From contig JAIRPC010000034.1 in assembly GCA_031257215.1 (NCBI GenBank), forward strand, positions 1 through 6,008: a stretch of 6,008 nucleotides of DNA. The letters run 5' to 3'. The stretch is from Eubacteriales Family XIII. Incertae Sedis bacterium (GTDB lineage: Bacteria; Bacillota; Clostridia; Peptostreptococcales; Anaerovoracaceae). Shown here piece after piece: positions 4,735 to 6,008 of the stretch. The notes beneath the pieces were generated by a model. The model had not been told where the DNA came from, did no database searches, and saw only the letters and a list, made by a program, of their open reading frames with translations. The stretch's first letter is position 1. Each line of letters starts with the position of its first letter. A program made the position numbers and the translations under genes.

Positions 4735-5436
4735 ATGAATGACAACGACGTTAAGCAAGTTCTCGCAATGAAATACATCATAAGGCGCTTTGTGGCGCTG
4801 GTCATTGTTGCTGCCGCCATAGCCGTGCCTGCCATCCTCGGCACATTGTCATTCATTCGAGACATGGGCGACAACCACAATCAAGTCAACTCCAAATCCA
4901 ACCCGCTTTCGTATGAACAGGTTGAGCCGCACATCGGCGTTTATATGGATGGCGCCGTGCAGACAGGCGGCAGCATCTCCATCAAGGCGGATGTCGCGGT
5001 CGGGACATTGCTAATGTACGCCGGCAACGAAGCGCCGGAGGGCTTCCTTCTCTGCGACGGCAGCGCCGTGTCCCGCGAGGAATACAAGGCACTATACGCC
5101 GCCATAGGCGAAAAATACGGCGACGGCGACGGAGAAACGACCTTCAACCTGCCGAACATGAGAACGCTGTTGCCGCTAAAAGACACCGACGATTTTCTCG
5201 CCGATGGAGGCCGCGCCGCCAGCCCCATCGCAAATGTGGCAACGCCCATTGGCGCGGAGCCAGCGTTTAGAAAGCTAAGCGTTCCAAGCGAAGCCGAGCA
5301 GAATGAAAGCATAGGCGGTGAAAGCGCCCAAAGCAACGGCGGCGGGGCCGAGCCAAGAGGCGAACAGAATGCTGAGGCAGAAAACAAGCGAAGCAAAACC
5401 CCCGCCTCTATTATTAACTATATAATAAAATATTGA
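4735..5436 (+). CDS. Membrane-anchored phage tail-collar domain protein
   Basis: A 233-residue protein. Residues 1-18 are cytoplasmic with RR at 17-18. A hydrophobic helix (about 19-41) acts as an uncleaved anchor, putting the remainder outside. After a polar linker comes a clear tail-collar domain (about 88-143): VGTLLMYAGNEAPEGFLLCDG, then SREEYKALYAAIGEKYGDGDGETTFNLPNMR. A Ser/Glu/Gly/Asn-rich low-complexity segment (about 150-222) replaces the usual continuation, yet the protein ends SIINYIIKY, like many tail-fibre proteins. The domain normally occurs at phage tail tips or in secreted microcystin-dependent-like proteins; no other phage gene is visible here, so it looks adopted for a surface role. 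I choose the ATG at 4735 because the one at 4726 overlaps the likely -10; neither has a Shine-Dalgarno. ATG 4768 is a further option. Confidence 0.8.
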   Translation: MNDNDVKQVLAMKYIIRRFVALVIVAAAIAVPAILGTLSFIRDMGDNHNQVNSKSNPLSYEQVEPHIGVYMDGAVQTGGSISIKADVAVGTLLMYAGNEAPEGFLLCDGSAVSREEYKALYAAIGEKYGDGDGETTFNLPNMRTLLPLKDTDDFLADGGRAASPIANVATPIGAEPAFRKLSVPSEAEQNESIGGESAQSNGGGAEPRGEQNAEAENKRSKTPASIINYIIKY

Positions 5437-5495
5437 TTTTTTTTCTCAAGATTCCGAAAACGCCCATTTCGGTCACATTGTTAGCCGCAATTGGA

Positions 5496-5509
5496 TATAA
5501 ACGTTTATA
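5496..5509. promoter_or_regulatory. Perfect 14-bp palindrome TATAAACGTTTATA, candidate operator
   Basis: This lies in the gene-free stretch upstream of the secreted-protein promoter and overlaps a TATAAT (5506-5511) that lacks a good -35. Symmetry and position suggest a dimeric regulator site; the protein is unknown. The region before it (5437-5495) holds only a T8 run right after the previous stop and a small CCGAAA/TTTCGG hairpin (5454-5459/5467-5472). Confidence 0.45.
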
Positions 5510-5530
5510 ATAAAAAATTCCAAAATAACC

Positions 5531-5560
5531 TTTACAAACACCTTGACAATAGTGTACAAT
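5531..5560 (+). promoter_or_regulatory. Sigma70-type promoter for the downstream secreted protein
   Basis: TTTACA (5531-5536) and TACAAT (5555-5560) are 18 bp apart, each five of six to consensus. ACAATAG occurs twice, at 5546-5552 and 5556-5562, a 10-bp-spaced direct repeat over the -10 that could be a regulator site. The TTGACA at 5543-5548 has no -10 at a usable distance. Transcription would start near 5567. Confidence 0.6.
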
Positions 5561-5566
5561 AGCTTT

Positions 5567-5863
5567 GGGAGTAAGCGTGTATAAGATTTTTATGGGAAGT
5601 TAGCTGGAGTCCATAGGGGGTATTCAGAGAAACATAAAGCCCATAGGGAGCCTTGTACCGTTGACGAGAACTATGTTGCGGAGCGGTTGGGTAGCTTGGC
5701 GAATGCGCTGTGGAGGAGCGATACCACAGAGTGTTTCGTTATTTCATTTTCCGAACATCTCTATTACTACGACACCCACTAACCACGTATCAACTGCGCG
5801 CCGCTTTGGCGTGTCAGCATTTTATAGTAGTTTGCATTAGTGACTTGTAAGGGGGTAACTACA
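5567..5863 (+). ncRNA. Long, probably structured 5' leader of unknown class
   Basis: About 297 nt separate the predicted transcription start from the ATG at 5864, with no plausible gene. TATGGG (5591-5596) can pair with CCCATA (5640-5645) or, through one G-U, with TCCATA (5610-5615), because CCATAGGG occurs twice (5611-5618, 5641-5648). CTGTGG/CCACAG (5708-5713/5724-5729) forms a hairpin. CACTAA/TTAGTG (5777-5782/5837-5842) encloses another at 5797-5813 and ends seven bases before the ribosome binding site. Alternative pairings suggest a switch. I recognise no known riboswitch core. Confidence 0.4.
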
Positions 5864-6008
5864 ATGCAGGGAGAAAATTTAAGAAGCAGAGAACGAATCA
5901 ATCCGATGAAGCTGACGCTGGCGGTGGTCTTGTCTATCGCTATGCTCGTGTCGATGACGCCGAACATGGCGCCGTCGGCAATGTTCGCGGACGATCCCGC
6001 GGCGGGCA
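5864..6008 (+). CDS. Secreted or surface protein, N-terminal end (3' truncated)
   Basis: Forty-eight codons are open to the window end. The ATG at 5864 is preceded eight bases upstream by AAGGGGGT, the strongest ribosome binding site in the window. The N-terminus is a signal peptide: a charged n-region MQGENLRSRERINPMK (1-16), a hydrophobic core LTLAVVLSIAMLVSMT (17-32), and a c-region ending near AMFA with likely cleavage before DD (residues 43-44). Met15 is an alternative start giving a more ordinary signal peptide. The mature domain is beyond the window, so function is unknown. The strong promoter, strong ribosome binding site and long leader suggest an abundant, regulated envelope protein. 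Confidence 0.7.
   Translation, partial: MQGENLRSRERINPMKLTLAVVLSIAMLVSMTPNMAPSAMFADDPAAG

Noticed and set aside
5437..5472. Terminator after the collar gene from the T8 run and the CCGAAA/TTTCGG hairpin
   Set aside because: The hairpin follows the T-run instead of preceding it, and the stem before the T-run (5411-5428) is short and A/T only.
5567..5863. Assignment of the leader to a known riboswitch (c-di-GMP, c-di-AMP, T-box, manganese, cobalamin)
   Set aside because: I looked for the conserved core motifs of these classes and did not find them; the GGGAGTA near the start is not enough.
5779..5967. Minus-strand 62-codon frame
   Set aside because: It overlaps the leader and signal-peptide codons of a plus-strand gene with a strong ribosome binding site, and has no support of its own.

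Overview
The window looks like chromosomal DNA from an anaerobic bacterium. The first gene is the end of a ferredoxin-linked 2-oxoacid oxidoreductase. Coding regions are GC-rich, intergenic regions are AT-rich with sigma70-type promoters, and several genes have clear Shine-Dalgarno sites. I cannot name the phylum from this sequence; an anaerobic Bacillota-like or actinobacterial lineage is a guess only.

Layout: (1) 1-197 is the C-terminus of a pyruvate:ferredoxin oxidoreductase beta subunit, ending in a terminator hairpin whose loop holds the stop codon. (2) 213-331 is a gene-free stretch dense in inverted repeats, possibly an interspersed repeat. (3) 358-974 is a type II toxin-antitoxin operon: a Phd/YefM-like antitoxin and a RelE/ParE-like toxin, with an iterated operator-like promoter and a perfect 13-bp inverted repeat around the junction of the two genes. 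(4) 999-1757, on the minus strand, is an NfsA-like nitroreductase convergent with the toxin. (5) 1758-1942 is an AT-rich divergent promoter region.

(6) 1943-5436 holds three plus-strand genes that appear to form a cell-envelope group. The first is a very long bactofilin: about 540 residues of Ala/Pro/Glu-rich sequence, including five perfect-length 31-residue tandem repeats plus a partial sixth, ahead of a C-terminal beta-helical bactofilin domain. The second is an unrecognised protein with an Ala/Pro-rich N-terminal region and one C-terminal membrane helix. The third is a membrane-anchored protein carrying a phage tail-collar domain. Each gene has its own candidate promoter. (7) 5437-5863 is a gene-free regulatory stretch with a 14-bp palindrome, a good promoter and a predicted leader of about 297 nt with competing pairings. 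It precedes (8) the start of a secreted protein, 5864 onward, cut by the window end.

How they could work together (inference): bactofilins polymerise at the inner face of the membrane. The two adjacent single-pass proteins could link such a scaffold to the outside, with the collar domain displayed extracytoplasmically. I know of no described system with this gene set, but I could not search for one. The toxin-antitoxin pair, nitroreductase and oxidoreductase seem to be unrelated neighbours.
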